Positions 25,050 through 40,000 of a stretch of 64,000 nt of DNA are shown here, piece by piece. The position numbers and the translations under genes are program-made. A model generated the notes under the pieces. That model was not told the origin of the DNA. It saw only the letters and a program-made list of their open reading frames with translations, and did not search any database. Within the stretch, counting starts at the first letter, position 1. Every line of letters starts with the position of its first letter. Origin of the DNA: Casuarius casuarius (lineage: Eukaryota; Chordata; Aves; Casuariiformes; Casuariidae); the NCBI GenBank assembly GCA_003342895.1, contig PTFA01000111.1, forward strand, positions 2,931,607 through 2,995,606, in the 5' to 3' direction.

Positions 25050-28000
25050 CTGTGGGAAGAAGCAGAACAGTGGGAAAACAGTCATTTGGTTGTTTTCATT
25101 TCTGTGCCGTGAAGTTAAACCTTAAAAGTCAAACTTCTGCTTTTTATAGTCCCAATAAAAAAACAAGCTAACAAGTGAACAGTATTCGAACATTCATTCT
25201 TATTTTGATAATGTGATCTCATTTTCCCAGATTTACTATTTATCATATCTTTGCACATAGAAACATTTATTTTACTTGTCTTAACTCACAACTTGGCACG
25301 CACAGCAACAGATGCAACAGAATGTCATAAATAGGGCCTGTTTGGAGTGGAGTATCTACTCCAAAGTCTAAGCCAGTATCTGTGCAAATTCTATCTATCT
25401 TCAACAGGCCTCCACATGAACATAAGTATCTATAGTTTGTGGTGAAGCATTTAACTGATCTCCAATGAGATGAACATTATTTATCAGACATGAATCACAT
25501 TATCCATATAAATTAACTCCGAGAGGCTCAAAAGCAAACCACTCATCTCATGTTAAGAACAATGTGTAAATCAGCCTTTCAAGTGAAGCCCTCACAAATT
25601 GATTATAAAGATGCTTCAGAATAAAACTTAATGGGCAGAAATGAACTGCCTAAACTGCCCAAATGCCTTGGAATATCTATGACGTTTGCCAGTTCTGGGC
25701 GAATAGGGCATAGGACTTGCACAAGACCTATACCTGCAGACCAGATAATGTCATGCTGGCTCAATGAAATACCTCGTACGATTAGGCAGCTGCATCCTAC
25801 CATATGTAGGCTGCTTGGGTCCCAGTCTACCTGACCTAAAACATGAACAAACGCTCTGAGAAACTCAGACTTCCTCCCTATATATGCAAATAGGCAACAA
25901 TACTTGGTATGTAATTTTCAAGGGATGTGTGTGTGTGTGTGTGTGTGTATAAAAATAAAACTCCAGTATCACATGAAAACTCCTTTAGTTACCATTGGCA
26001 TGCATTATAATCAGCCTTGGATGTTATTAACATCAGGAGAGGAAACATCATGTTTTTAGTAGTGAAGAATTTCAGCTAGGGCCAAAACACTCCTGACTGC
26101 AGTGGGGCTACAGCTTCACCTGCAGTTTTGTTTCTCAGTCTTGAACTATTTCATCATAGTGCTTCCTAACCTACTTATAAAAAAGCCTCATTAGGAAAAC
26201 AACTGTGGTCTGTATTTCACAAGGTCCAATTCCTTGACACCCTGCCACCTCATCAGTCCCAAGTCTAGCCATGCTGTCACATTGCCCTCAGACAGATTTA
26301 GTGCAAGACCACAAAGCAAAGCTTAATAGCTTGGGTCCCATGCCTGTTGCACTATATTCATGTTCTGAGAGAGGGAGAGAAAAAAGCTTTGACTGTATTA
26401 TTAGACAGCTAAAACTAACACCATGCATTTATCATTTGGGGGCTGGTGCAGGAAAAAATACATTTAATAGCTAAAAAGTGTAACTAGTAAGAAGGGATCA
26501 TACCCCAGTATTGGAGGCGGTTAAGAAATTGCACAGCTAAACGAGTCAAAAAATGATTTGTACATTGCATCGTAAGTACTTGATCTTTCCCAAAATGATG
26601 CTGGCAGCAAAGACATGCATGCAATTATCAGCAAGAGTACAATGCAGAAAGTCACATGTACCAGTTTTGAGGTTTTCTGAAATGCTGGATGAAGCATATG
26701 TTGTTCTGAAGATCTGTCAGGCTCAGAGAGATGCATGTTAGAACTGCGTTGTTCCACTTCACATACAGGTTGCTAAAATACAGACACTGAGGTTTTATTA
26801 GCAGAACACTTTTTCCAGAGTTTCCTTNCCACGAGAATTCAGGCAAAACAAATCAATTTCAGTCTTGGGGTATGGGAAAGCAGTGGATGGGAGGAAAAGG
26901 AATGAACATATCACCAAGGACAAAATTCATCTCAACCAGCTTTAGCTATCAAAATGGCATTGAATCTAAGCTCCTACTATAATCATTCTAGCCTAAATAC
27001 CTCCAGAGGGCAGCTCATCTTATCCTAAAATAAGTTCAAGAGTGCCTGTCATTCTTCAGTGACTACAGAAACAGTGTGTAAAGCTAGTTTACACTAGATA
27101 CGTACCTTTCACAAGACCAAACTTAAATGGGAAAAATCTCACTTTAGCACACTAGCCTGCTCCATAACTCAAGAGCTTTTTCTATGTATAGAATGAAAAC
27201 AGAGCAATGCCTTCCAGAAGAGAGGTAAAATAGAAAGACTGAAAAATCTTGCCCAAAATATTTGCCTCTGCTACTTATCAAAACATAAGTGAATAGGCAG
27301 CCTGCATTCTGAAGTCTCTTTCACCAAAAAGAAGACAATTCCTTAAGATTACTCATTACAACAAGAAGTGGAATAATAGTGCTTGAGAGAGAAGAGAATC
27401 AGGCTATTAATCCTTAATTAACAGGATCTTCTGATAAACCAATCCTACTGTGCTATAATTAAAAAATAAAAGTTGTTCAAATTTGAACTATACTATTTTA
27501 AGCCAGTATTATTACTTTTTGCCCCAAACACACANCTGGAAAATGTGTCCATATTTTGTTTGGGCATTTCCAATAACGTCAGATATATCAGGCGCCTAAG
27601 ACAAAACACACTTTGCAAATAAATTATTCTTAAGATATAAGGTTGGGAGTTTATTCTTGGTATTTTTCTTCAGCCCTTCCACATTATGGGTGGGAAAAAA
27701 AAGGAAGAAAGACTACAGCTTTATTTTATGGAGTAATTAAAGTCTGAAGTGCTGAGGCAATGGACATGGTAAAAACCTTCTTCATCTGTTGACCTTACTA
27801 GAGAGTAATGCATAAGTTAAAATAGCAGATGACATTACAAATGTAAACATTATTTTCTCCCAATCCTACCTTGGCATAACACAGTTTACCATACAACATT
27901 TAATGACTTACATTTGTAGAAACATCGTGCTACTAAGTTCAATTTACTTCCTGCATAAAATAAGGAGTCAGTGCAATAGAAATACCCAAATATATGAAGA

Positions 28001-31000
28001 GTAACAAGAGAACCAAGACCCCTGCAGTGATCATGAGTATCATACTAAGAATTCACTTATGTTGTCCAAATCAGAGAAATGTAAAGAGCATTTTTTTGAG
28101 TCAACACTTCTGCAAAAAGAAAAATATTCTACATAGGAGTAAAATAAAGGATTCTAGTTTTAAATATATTCATTCGTAGAGTATTCATANTTGAAAGATC
28201 ACTTTGGTAACAGAACTTCTTTATACTGCATTTTATTTAGTAACTAATAACTTTCAATAAGTAATCTCTTTGCAAAATTCAGTGCAAACTTTTTCAACCT
28301 CCAGATGTATCAAGCATGCATGACTAAAGACAATGTATTTTCCTGAGGCTATTTCTGGTGCTAATTAGCTATAGCCATTGAATTTTCATATCTGAAGATG
28401 ACAATCTCCAGGATCAGAAGCATAATTAAAAATCTTTTTTTAGTGTATCAACTTATTTTGTTATTACATATAATAATACACAACATACTTACCGCTTTGA
28501 AAATGAGTTCCTCAGGTGAACATGTTGTGGGGTGTATTTCGTATGTCCGCTCTGGAAGCACAGGCGTTTGCAGTGAATTGGCCACAGGACGATTGACCTT
28601 CTTTAGTATAATTTCAACTCCATTGAATGTGTGCTAACAAAAAACAAGAACATCTCACCACTGAAATAAAATTTTGCATAAAAATTGGTATCCTATTTAC
28701 TGAAAACAGTTTCACTTCCTTATAGGGATTGTAACATTAAAGGAATAAGAAGTTAATAAAAACAAAGTCTGTACTCCCAGACCAGAGCATCTTGCAGTTT
28801 AGGTTTCTGAAACTCAAGAGAACAGCCACCATCATCAGGAGGTGACTAATACGTACTTCCGTTTTCATGCTATGCTGCCTCAGCTGAAATACTACTTCTT
28901 TATACAATTAAAGACAAAAAAAAAAAGCATGTGGAAATATGAGATCAAAAATTTGCCTTTCCTTCCTCTGCTTTCCGATTAATTTGTCATGAGGTTTATA
29001 AGCCAAATTCCTCTCTGAGGCTTTGATAGCAACTGTTCAACAGATCTTATGGGCCTATGCAATTAGTTTAATGATGGTAACAACATAATATTAAAACCCC
29101 ATTAAGAAAATGCATTTACACATGTGTGAAGGTGACCCAAATTGTAATTTATGGATAATAAATTAAAACCATATCCTACTTTTTCTACTCATTACTTAAT
29201 ATTTCAGGTCTCCAAGTCATCTATTTATCAACAGATATTTTATCCTATTCAGGAAAAACACATATTGCCACACTTCCTTTGAATAAAAAAGTGTAAAGAT
29301 CCCAGTAAATGCTTTAGGATGTACAATTAGAGCATAAAATATCCTAACATAATTACCACTGCTTTTGCAAGTCTAATTTATTTGTTGTGACCATCATAAA
29401 ACAAGCTACAATGCAGTTCTGAAAAGGTAAACTTCACTGTATTTCAAGGGCCAGTTTTATGGCCTAAATCAGATTAGCTTCAAAAATCAGTAGAAGCTTG
29501 TTTATTTCATAGCCTGATGATCACCTTCTCTGACCAAACTGCATCATGCTTTATGCTTATTTTGAATAATTTACACACATACATTCCCATACAAACTCTT
29601 CCTTAAAAAGAGAGATGAAGGAAATGTCTGGAAACCCAACAGTACTAAAAATCCTTCCTAAACTGTCAGTTTAGACTCTTCAAAGTCACTACTGTTACTA
29701 GCAATCAATAAACATCATGTTTTCTTGTGTGATTCTTTCCCAAAATTCATAGCAAATACGTAACTTTCAGAATTTTTGTTGCTGTGATTTCAGCAGATTC
29801 CCACTAACTCCTCATTACTTACCTTACATTCCTCAGCTTCTGACTCTTCCATCTTTTGAGGTTTTTCTAACAAAGGCAATATACTGGCACTGTATATGTT
29901 CCACCAGAGGGCAAGAAATGACAGCTGATGCAAAGATCCAGAGGTGGTGCCATCCTGCATAACTCTCCTTGTTTGAAGGTTGTATTTGTAGTTCCAGGGC
30001 TTTGCCGACCCCAAAAAGTGAACAACTTTGGCATCTCTACCAAAACTGTAGAAATTAAATATACAAATTTATACCTTAAAGAAAAATGACTTAATACACA
30101 CACTGCTGAAGAAACATCCTTAACTCTCACTGGTCAGGTAATTTTGACATTTTGGCAGAGTGACACATTTAATATGAATATATTTTAATACATTTTCCTA
30201 TCTCATTAGTTTAAGCTATTTTATTTAGCATGCAGAAAATAAAAGGCTGCATTGCCATTTCCTTCCAACTGCTAATTCTAGTAAAAAAAGTTCATGAAAG
30301 AAAATGAAAGGCTCATGCAGTCCCACTTCTAGCTCTCTTGTACACTGTGTTCATAAGCCAGTAAATACCACTTCAAACACCAGATCAAGAAACTTGGTTA
30401 TTGCTGTTCCAGTATTTAAAATGACTCATAAATACACCATTGTAAGTTCACCTGCCAATAAAAGTGTTTTGTGCAACTGGAAGAGTAAATTCATGACACA
30501 TTAAGTCTTTAAAACAACCTGCCTTCTGCCAGGAAGGGTTCTCTAAATGAAATGTTTAAAGCCATACAGTTATTAGTATGTATTTTATTTCAGAGAATCA
30601 CCTCGGGAATGCTTTTTTTTAAAAACAAAAACAAAAAAANCCCAAATACTGTCTCCTATATAACTGACTGAAAAACAAAATGAACTATTTTCAAAGTAAA
30701 GCTTTCAGAACCTAATGCTAAAGTAACATACTACATACTGTCGAATATTAGAAAAGCTTCACTGAAACAGTGTATGAGACAGTGTAGCAACCCAAATGTT
30801 GGTAAGTCACTTTTCATTTTTGCACTCAGCTCTGGGTTTCTGCATCTGTCCAGATGCAGATTCACATTGCATTTAAGCTTTCCACTGCATGATTTTTACA
30901 TAGTAGGCCATTTTTCAGTACTGTAATTTATAAGTAACAGAATGGGCTATTATTACTCTCTTTTATAAAAAAGCACTTATTAATAACCTACAGAAGATTA

Positions 31001-34000
31001 CAGTCACAAGTGTTACTACTTACTGATTGAAAGCAGGAACATAGGTGTATACAGCGCTGCTGCTTAAGTTATAGATGAAAGGTAAGTGTTTGTCAATATC
31101 TGTTGTTGCCCAGTTACTGAAGAAACTATTCAACAAGCCTTGATCACCCCCTGAAGAAGAAAATTATAAAACAACATTACTATGTTTGCATACACTGAAA
31201 TTTACTTCAGAATCTCATGTCCAAGGATGGAGTGTTCATGGAACAACTTGAACTGGATGATACAGCCATATGAGCTGATACAAATGAATACTACTATACC
31301 ACTCCCAGTCCAGTACAATCTCAGTGTAACTGGAATGCTGTTGTAGCATAAGAACAAGGGAGTAGGAAGGGCAGCTGGTTTCTCTCAGAGCAAAAGAGTA
31401 AAGATTGGCTCTTTCTCTCCCTCCCTCTTAAACGAGTCAGGAAAATTAAAACTTACTGAACAAGACTCAGAAATAATGTTTCTTCACACTACACTTTTCT
31501 AGGAAGCACAGTCCACAGTAAGTCAATGGGCCTTAAATACTATAAAGAGGCAAGGACCTGCACCTTAAATTTTTGTGGGGGCAGAATTTCTTAAAACCCA
31601 GAGAACTTTTTCCTTCTTCCACTCCACTAAATAGCATGCAAGCTGTGGAGAGCTGGCTGACCAAGAGCGAATTTGATTTCTTGCACATCACCTCCTACGC
31701 CTTGCCCCTTACCATCTTTGCCCCTTACCATCAAAGCTGCCATGTTCTTCTGCAAACTGGAGCAGAAGGTTGTAAGTTTTTAAAGAAGGTCGGAACACAA
31801 ATACACCACTATTGAAGCAGTCAGGCCAGCCAGAATCAGGAGCTGCTGAAAACTCTTCTCGATCAAACAGTTCATCGACATTGCATAATACCTTGGAGAT
31901 AGCAGGAAGAGGAAAAATCATTATAGCAAATGTTTTTCTAGAACATGCGAGTAGCTAAATCAGCATTAATAGAATAAATTAGTAGTTTGGCCAAGTGAAG
32001 CCTGTATTTTATGCCTGTAAAGCATAAAAGCAGCAGCAATGCAAAATCTGCTAACGGTCAAAACCTCTATTTTAAATAAGATAGGGTGGTGGTAATTATG
32101 GTTCTCCATGATTTCTCTGACAAAAAGTGCAAGCCCAGTGAAATTACTTCATGAGCTTCAGAGCTGATCAGCAGGTCCCTTTAAATATTATACCATACCA
32201 TGAAAACACACACTATCTCCTTGTTTCTTAGCTCAACTTTCCAGACCTAAAACAAAGCCCATTATTCTCAGTAACTGCAACAGAGCTCAGTAAAAGCTGG
32301 GAATCCAACTAATTTGAGTTACAGCCTGAACAGCCTGACTACAGAAGTAGCAGAAATAAATCATCTCTTGTTACTGGTTTTCAAATGTAAATTAAGCTCA
32401 GAGGTTTGTTTTGGAGGTTTTTTTTAAGCTTCACAAGGAAGTGGGAAAGATCAATCAGATTAAGGCCCAAATCACTTTTAAATTTGATGGAAAGACAGCT
32501 TTACAATCACTGAAAATCTGGGCTCTATCCATAATGGCTGTCAAAGGAGCTACCAAGAAGAGTAAGAGAATAAATCATTTTACTGGGAAGATCATTATTT
32601 CATTGGATTTTTTTTCCCATGAAGTATTTGCCTTCTTCCTTTAACTGCAACGTAAAGCAGGAAATCATAGGCTTTCTATCTTATCCCCTGAGAAGAATTA
32701 TTTAATTTTGTTTCAAAATCAGACATAATTCTACTCAATTACAAGTGGTTCCAAAATGAACCACATAAGTGCAGGGAAAAACTGACCTGATTCTCCTTGC
32801 AAAAATTATGGCTATTTTTACCTTGGTATCTATAAAAAAAATTACATGACTGTTTCTGATTTTTTTCTGTTTTAAAACTGGCCTGCCTTCCTGACCAGAG
32901 TAAGTCCAGACAGAAGTACATAAGAGAGATGTATTTTAAACATCTGTCAGAAGCCAGTTTGCATACAGTATGTTTATGGGATCTTTTGAGGACAGTCCTG
33001 AGGCTACTTGCAAAACTAGATTAGTTTTCATGCAGACAGCAAAACTCTGAGCACTGCCAAAATATGCCAGCTGGAGCTTCTGTGACTTCATGACCCTGAG
33101 CAAATCTGGTCACTTCATATGCCAATACATTGTCAGATGAGGAAGCATCCCACGCTCAGAGTGGCTCTTAAAGACACACACAGACGTTGCCACGGCTCCT
33201 ACTCTACTCACCAAAGTGTCTGCATCCATGAAGACACATTTGCTGTAATGAGTAAGAGTCCAACAGTGAAGCTTAGTGAAGGTTACACCCAGTTCTGGCC
33301 TCTGTAACAGAGCCAAACGGACCGAGTCAGCACTGTCAAGTGCATCTACCTCAATTACTTCATCGAACACGCTGCGGAGGACAGACCTACCAGAGCAAGC
33401 AGTGGAGAGAAACAGGGGAATTTAGAGAGGTTCATCAGAGTTCATTACCGGCATGAAAATAGTGACATACAGCACGCATTTACTGTAACAAAGATTAGAT
33501 AGATTGGTTAGAAAGAGAAATCAAAAATGTAGAGTCCTTGTAAACAGACAGTCTGGTGCAGTGATAACTATCAGAGCATAAACTATTACCTCTTCCATTA
33601 AGGGGCCTGTGCATCTCAAAAGTGACAGGTGCTGTACAGAAGAGAAACTAAACCTTATTGTAGCTAACTAATATCCTACGGAAACACCACAGAAATTAAA
33701 GCTGCTTTCATCTTGTACAATTATCTCTACAGACAAGCAACATACTGTGTTCACTGTACACTGTACAGGATGTGGCATGCAATGTCAGCACAGTTATTTG
33801 CATGTATTATGCCTGAGTAAATAAAGCTAGAAAATTACACCTTTTAAAAATAGACAATATACACTTTATTACTCTTGCAAATTCTCTCAAATGAGACTTT
33901 TAAGCAAGACACCTTTCTTCCATCCATACCTTCCATGCGAATTTTATAGGCTATAAGTAGCTAATTTTCCTTCAAAGCACAAGAAAAAAAAAAGAGTCTT

Positions 34001-37000
34001 TTAAACATAGCTTATTTATTCACGTTACACTATTACTCACAAAGTCCTGGATGTCATACAAACACAGAAAAAGAAAAGCCTGCGCTGATTATCTAGATTC
34101 ATTTATGATGAATTATCAGAGTCATTAGATTTTGTTTGTCTGGTCTTCAGGGGACAAGAGTTAACTGAGGAAGAATTAAGAGCAGGTACAGATTTTCAGA
34201 AGCACAGTTCAGTGAAGCACTCTTTCAGATACTATCCTTGGTCAAAAAAAAATATTATAAGAGATGAAAAATTAATGGATTTAGAAAAAGTAGCCACTCA
34301 GGTCTCAAATATATTTCCACCAGTATTACCTCTGGAAAACTGCATTGTTCTGACAAAATACGTATTTNAAAAATCCTGGAAAAGTAGACTTCTTTACCCC
34401 TAGTCACAGCAAAAAAGGAAAATATGTTTCTTTAGCCAGCTTTATTACACATAATTTCATGTGGCATGAAAAAAGATCAGGAGCTTGCATACTTCCTAAA
34501 CCACAGCAGAACCAAGAGCTCAAGTAGTTTTGGTGTGGCATGTTCCTTTCCACAAGCAACATGATCCTCCGAATAACAGGGTTTGAGTTCAGCAGATCTA
34601 ATGAGATTTCTGTGCACAGAATTCTATAATGCCTGTAGAATCACGGCCCAAGTTAGGGAAAGACTTTAAAAAAGGGCAAAAAGAAATGTATTTTGCCATC
34701 ATGACAGCTGTGCAATGATATTCTACAACAGTCAGTCACGTGAAATTAAGCCCCTAAGGTTTTTGGAGGGGTCTTATCTCTCAGGTGGTAAGTATCTTGC
34801 TCTTTCTAAAAAAGAGATACTTGGAGGAAAAAAAAAAAAATCTCTAGTGCCTTTATTTTGGCCCAAAAGCAAGAAGCTAAATCCATAATTCCCAAACTTT
34901 CAACTGCTGTTCCCAACTAAGGGCTTGAGATTCAACTTCCAACTGCAAGCTCTACTTCTGCCAGTGAATTCTTACCAGGCTTGCCATGTTACTTGCAGAT
35001 GTTATTTGGGACCCCAATCAGAAACTGCTAGTCAAAAGGGAACTTCTTGACATAATTCTGTGAAATCTGTCAGAAGCCTATTAAAATCCTTCATGCCATT
35101 TTTCCATATTATCAGCCTCCAAGAACACATGAATTCTTACCTCATCCCACTGGAAACCTCTGGTGTAATTAGTACTGCCAATTTTCTAGATGTCCTATGG
35201 TTCCGCAGGGACTGTCCAAGAACCAGAGCTCCTTGACAATAAACATCATCGGTAGCAAGGGTCACAAAGGCTTGATCTGTTACTGTGAGCAAATATTCAG
35301 AAGAGTCACTTTACAGCTTTAACATAAGCTCTTTTGGCAGCTTCCTACAATCTCTCTCCTCCAGCTAACCAACAGGCTACAGCTTATAACAACCTGCAGT
35401 TCCNGTGATAAGCTCTTTTCTTTCCCAAACTCCCCCAGAAGACAAAACTGAATAGAAAATCCAATGAGCATGTTTGTAGAATGCACATTTCTCAATTTTG
35501 TTATTTTTTGTTTGCCTGATTTTCATAATACCAGATGTGAAGTTTTCAGACTAACCTTAAACAAATAATCCCTCAAGTCTTACTGCCTAATCACAGTGCC
35601 AAATCNTAAAAGCAGACTTGTAAATATTTGGATATTACATTTAACTAACATAGTATTATACAACTGATACACAAGATTTTCCTGTCTCTACAGTGCCAAA
35701 ACTGAGAAAAACAGCGGATGTTAAGTGTTAGCCAAAAATGTCCATCTTTCCATGACTTCACTGAATCAGCTAAATAGGCATAATTCTGTTATACCCTCTT
35801 TGCACTGGAGTGAGAAGAACTGGCACCTACTGACAAATTCAGAGAAATTACTACTGGGGGAGGTACCCGTTAGAAGTTAAGGACCCCTGCCTCAAGTACC
35901 TCCAAGAAAAGTGGGACCGTTCCTCAGACTCAAGAAACACAGGGAAAAGAAGCTGTGATAGATAAAGGAAGCAAGCTACTAGCCCTGTGCAATAACAGAC
36001 ATGGTGTATTTTGTACAGATATCAGGCCTGGGGCAGTATCACCAGGAACCACTTCCTCAACTCTATCCTCTGACAGAACCACCCTCACTGTTTTTTTTCT
36101 GGAGAGAGTTCGAATCTAAAATCTAGCAAAGTGAATGGTATGTCTCGGACCAGAAGCAATACTTCAGTTAGAGGCCACAAAATTAACCAAAACAAGCTGA
36201 CTGGATCAGACAGATGAGGGGAATTCTGCTGAGCTCTACAGAGTGTAATACAGCATCAACAAATACTTGCTTTGAACTACTTGTTTAAAACCACCATCAT
36301 GTTATTAAGGCATTAAAAAAAATATATATCCCCTGTCTCATGGTTTCCAGGCTGTGTGAGAGACACTCAAAAAGAATCTCACAGAGCTAGTTGCAAAGAG
36401 CCCAGCAAATGACCTCACAGCTGCCTCAGCCAGGGACTGCCAAAATAAGGGAGTCCAAACCTCCAACCTAACAGCAAGGTATGTCATGAAGGATGGCTAT
36501 AAGCTCTCACATGCTAAATATTTTCATATCTTTCTTGCTCTTCAAATCCAGAGCAAAACACAGGTTTGGATATTTGATAACTCCCCAAGAAAAAGACCCA
36601 TTGGTGNGCTGTCCTCTTTCCCAGTGTTTTTTCTGCTTCCCACTCATCTCCAGCCAGGCCCAAATTCTGATCAAGCCCAATACACCGTGCATTTGCTGAC
36701 ATCTTAAGACAGATCCCTGTAACTGATAAGAGTCCCACTAGCATTAACCTTAGCCAAAAAATTGAATCACCTGTCCTAAATTTAAATTAGTTTGCAGATC
36801 CCTCAACTAAGCAAACTCCAATAGCATTTTTAATCGCAATACCTGCAGGAAGGAAATAAAGTGAAAAGGAGCTTTGAGTGTGGGTGCATCTGAACCTCCT
36901 GTTATCATAATTGCTCCAGCAAGTTATGGGTGTTAAAGAAACAATGAATAAGAAGGTGCCTCCGTGGACTGGTTTGAAAGAACAGCTGTGCAAGTGAACT

Positions 37001-40000
37001 GCTCCTACTACAACTTTCCAAAAGGTTAAACGAATAAATACAAGCATAACTCGAGGAAAAAAAAACTCTGAAGGCTACTTTAGCAATAAAGCAATTCTCA
37101 AATGATAAAGATACAAAGACTCAGCAAAGAAAGCCACTTTTGTGTTAGGACAGAAACATCTTCAACCAAAACAAGGTAATAAAACAAGTACTGAGAGGAG
37201 TATGGGTGAGCTAAGTACAAAAAGCCAACCATGACACGAGTAGGAGTTTAAATCCTAAAATACTATTTTAAGTAAGAACCATAAAATTAAACACATAATC
37301 ATCTTATTGCTTCTGCAAATTCTTTTAGCTACAGAAGCTGAATATCTACATATAAAAAATAAATCTAAAAATACACAGGCTACTCATCAAACAGCTCAGC
37401 AGGCTGGTATGGCAAATTACCACATCCTACACGCACTTTCATGCCCTGTATTTCTCAGGCCAAAGTTGTGGTAAGAACTACAAGGAAGTGAACTGCCAAA
37501 TGAACACAGTTTCTAAGAAATTTTTGCTAATACTTCCCAAAGAAAATAAACCAATTTTCTCTTTTGAAAATCAAATTTGAAATACATATTATGGCCTTCT
37601 TAATGGAATAAATCATTACAGAGATAATTAAACAGATAATCAAACCACTGACTGAAACCATACAATATTAAAATATTTTTGGTGCAAAGAGAGAAGCATA
37701 TGCTAGCTATTTCAAAACCATACAGAGCCATCACTAATCCATTAAGGATTCATTGCAGGTGTAGAAATCAAAAGATTTTATCACTACTTGCTCTTTCATC
37801 TATTCTGTATTTTCAAGGAAGAAGCATAGCTTGACTTTCCATGTTTAGAATGACTGTTCTTTGAAACGCTGTCCCTATAACTATTTTATTTTCAAAGCTG
37901 AAAATTAAGGACAAGATTTTCATATAGACTTGTGAAAATTAACCATCTGCCTGAAATCCCTATTAAACTGAANTCAAGGAGATTTTTGTATTAAATATAG
38001 CGTACCCAGGAGTTCATTCACTGACTTTAAACTGGAAAAGAAGCAATATTTGATCTTTTAATTTCAAAGGCCAAGGGTGTGGGTATTTAAAATTCATTGC
38101 AACTGTTTTTTTAAGCGACAAATGCAGCTTTTGCATAACTTTCAATTCTTCATGATGAATGACAGTGGGATTTTTCATGGAAAACACCTAGTGTGAACTG
38201 TATTAACATTTCAAGCAAATTGTTTTCAAGCTGTGGAACCCTATTGCTAATATCATCGACTCTGTGAATTATGAGAAAAGTAAGTTGACGATTAAAAACA
38301 TATTCAAACCATGTTATATGAATTTATAACTCTGCTGATTTCTCTTGTCTAGATTAGCACACAGCATATGAAAATACAAAGTTCAAAATCATCATGGTCA
38401 GCACTGACTCCTCCATTTTAATACCTAACATTAGTTGGTCAGAACAAACCAAGGATTTTCAAGTAAACAACTCTGGTGAATTATTCAGTGACCACTCTGC
38501 AAGAACAGACAGCAATGCAGAAAAGACAGCAAAAAATAATGTGAATCACCCTAACAGCCAGGGTGATTTATGTGAAACTAATTACAGCTTTTTTATCCAA
38601 GATCCCTGACTTGCTGTGCTACTTACTCATGATTGTACATCCTACAAAACTGCCTGAGGTAAAATTCTTTAACTGGCCTGAAAACCAATTCTAGGGCAGC
38701 ATTACTCAGAACCTTACCTAGAATCTGTGGCAGCTCGGCATAGAGTGGTGTTCGCTTTGATGTTCAAAGAAAAAAAAGAACAACAACAAAGTGGAGACAG
38801 AGAAAAACAGGTACCAGTGAGAATCAAGAGTGATTCATAATAATAAGCACCAAAAGAACCATATGCATCTGCCAGCCTCAAGACAAGTCTGAGTTTTTTT
38901 GTAATCCACTAGACATTGATTTGTAAACATATTTCTGTCTTTCTTCTGATAGACAGAAAAAGGATAAATGTGTTCTAGCAATAGCTGCTATGCTATCAAT
39001 GATAGCTTCATGCTATCAAAATGTTTCTAGACTAACAAAATACAGCAAGTTGCCCACTCCAAAACTGCAACAGGAGACCAGAGACTCTCATGCTATAACT
39101 TTCATACAAGCATTCTCCAAATAACACATTCTCAACTTCATCATAAAAGTAAGAGGAGATGACTCAATAGCTAGAAATCTCCGGCAGGCTGACAGTATGT
39201 ACTGCCTTGCATGCTAACCAACATTCTCTCACTGTTTTCTTAAATTTCTCTCTGTTACCATCTGCTGTTCTTTTTTCACCTCTGCCTCCTTATAACGAAG
39301 CTGCAAGCTCTGCAAGGCGAGTACACCATGGCCTGGAGCTGTGCCTGGTGAGCCCCAATGCACTTTTCTGGCATCCCAAGAGACAGCAACATAACAGCTG
39401 CAACTAGCAGAGTCTTTTGCAATAACAATTTTGTTACTTTCCCTCCCACACACAGGTCCCCGACCGTCTTCCCCCAAAAGCACATTTCAGTGAAGATGTG
39501 TTAGTCTACTGCAAGGATGAAGAAAGTTATAGGCTTTCCCACTTCCCTGGCCTAGCACAACTATGACAGAAGCGTGGGGAATAGAAAGCTCCGCTCCAGA
39601 TGACATCCACAATCTTAGAAGCAAGTAGGAAGTATTTTGCTCCAAGTAGCTAAAATGAATAACGATGCAAACAGCTATGTCATAGCATCTTCAGAAATCA
39701 TTACACAAGTTTTCAGCACAGAGGCAGCTCTTGCCATAGTAATCAAGTGATAGCTGGCAATTTGAGTTTCTATGTTCGAATTTCCTCAGTCTAGGCCCAA
39801 TACTAGAAACATTTACATTACTGATGAACATCATGCTGGCACAACCAGCACTTTTACACAAACCCTTCTAAGAAGGAATACAAATTGACATTTGATGACA
39901 AGTGCAATATTTCTCTTGTCTAACCATTTCTGTCTGACCAAAAACCAGATTCTCTACCATTCATTATTAAAAAAAACAATGAATTTTAGTTGACATGGCT

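Larger units (their letters stand above)
25050..28492. other. GYG2 last intron
   Basis: 3.4 kb. It holds a TG repeat at 25926-25948 and the candidate alternative terminal exon at 26521-26772. Other open frames look random. Confidence 0.7.

Noticed and set aside
38718..38760. Donor-like CTAG|gtaagg in GYG2 intron 1
   Set aside because: Including it would insert a stop (TAG) after the start codon, and no good acceptor precedes it. Exon 1 to exon 2 already gives the conserved start.
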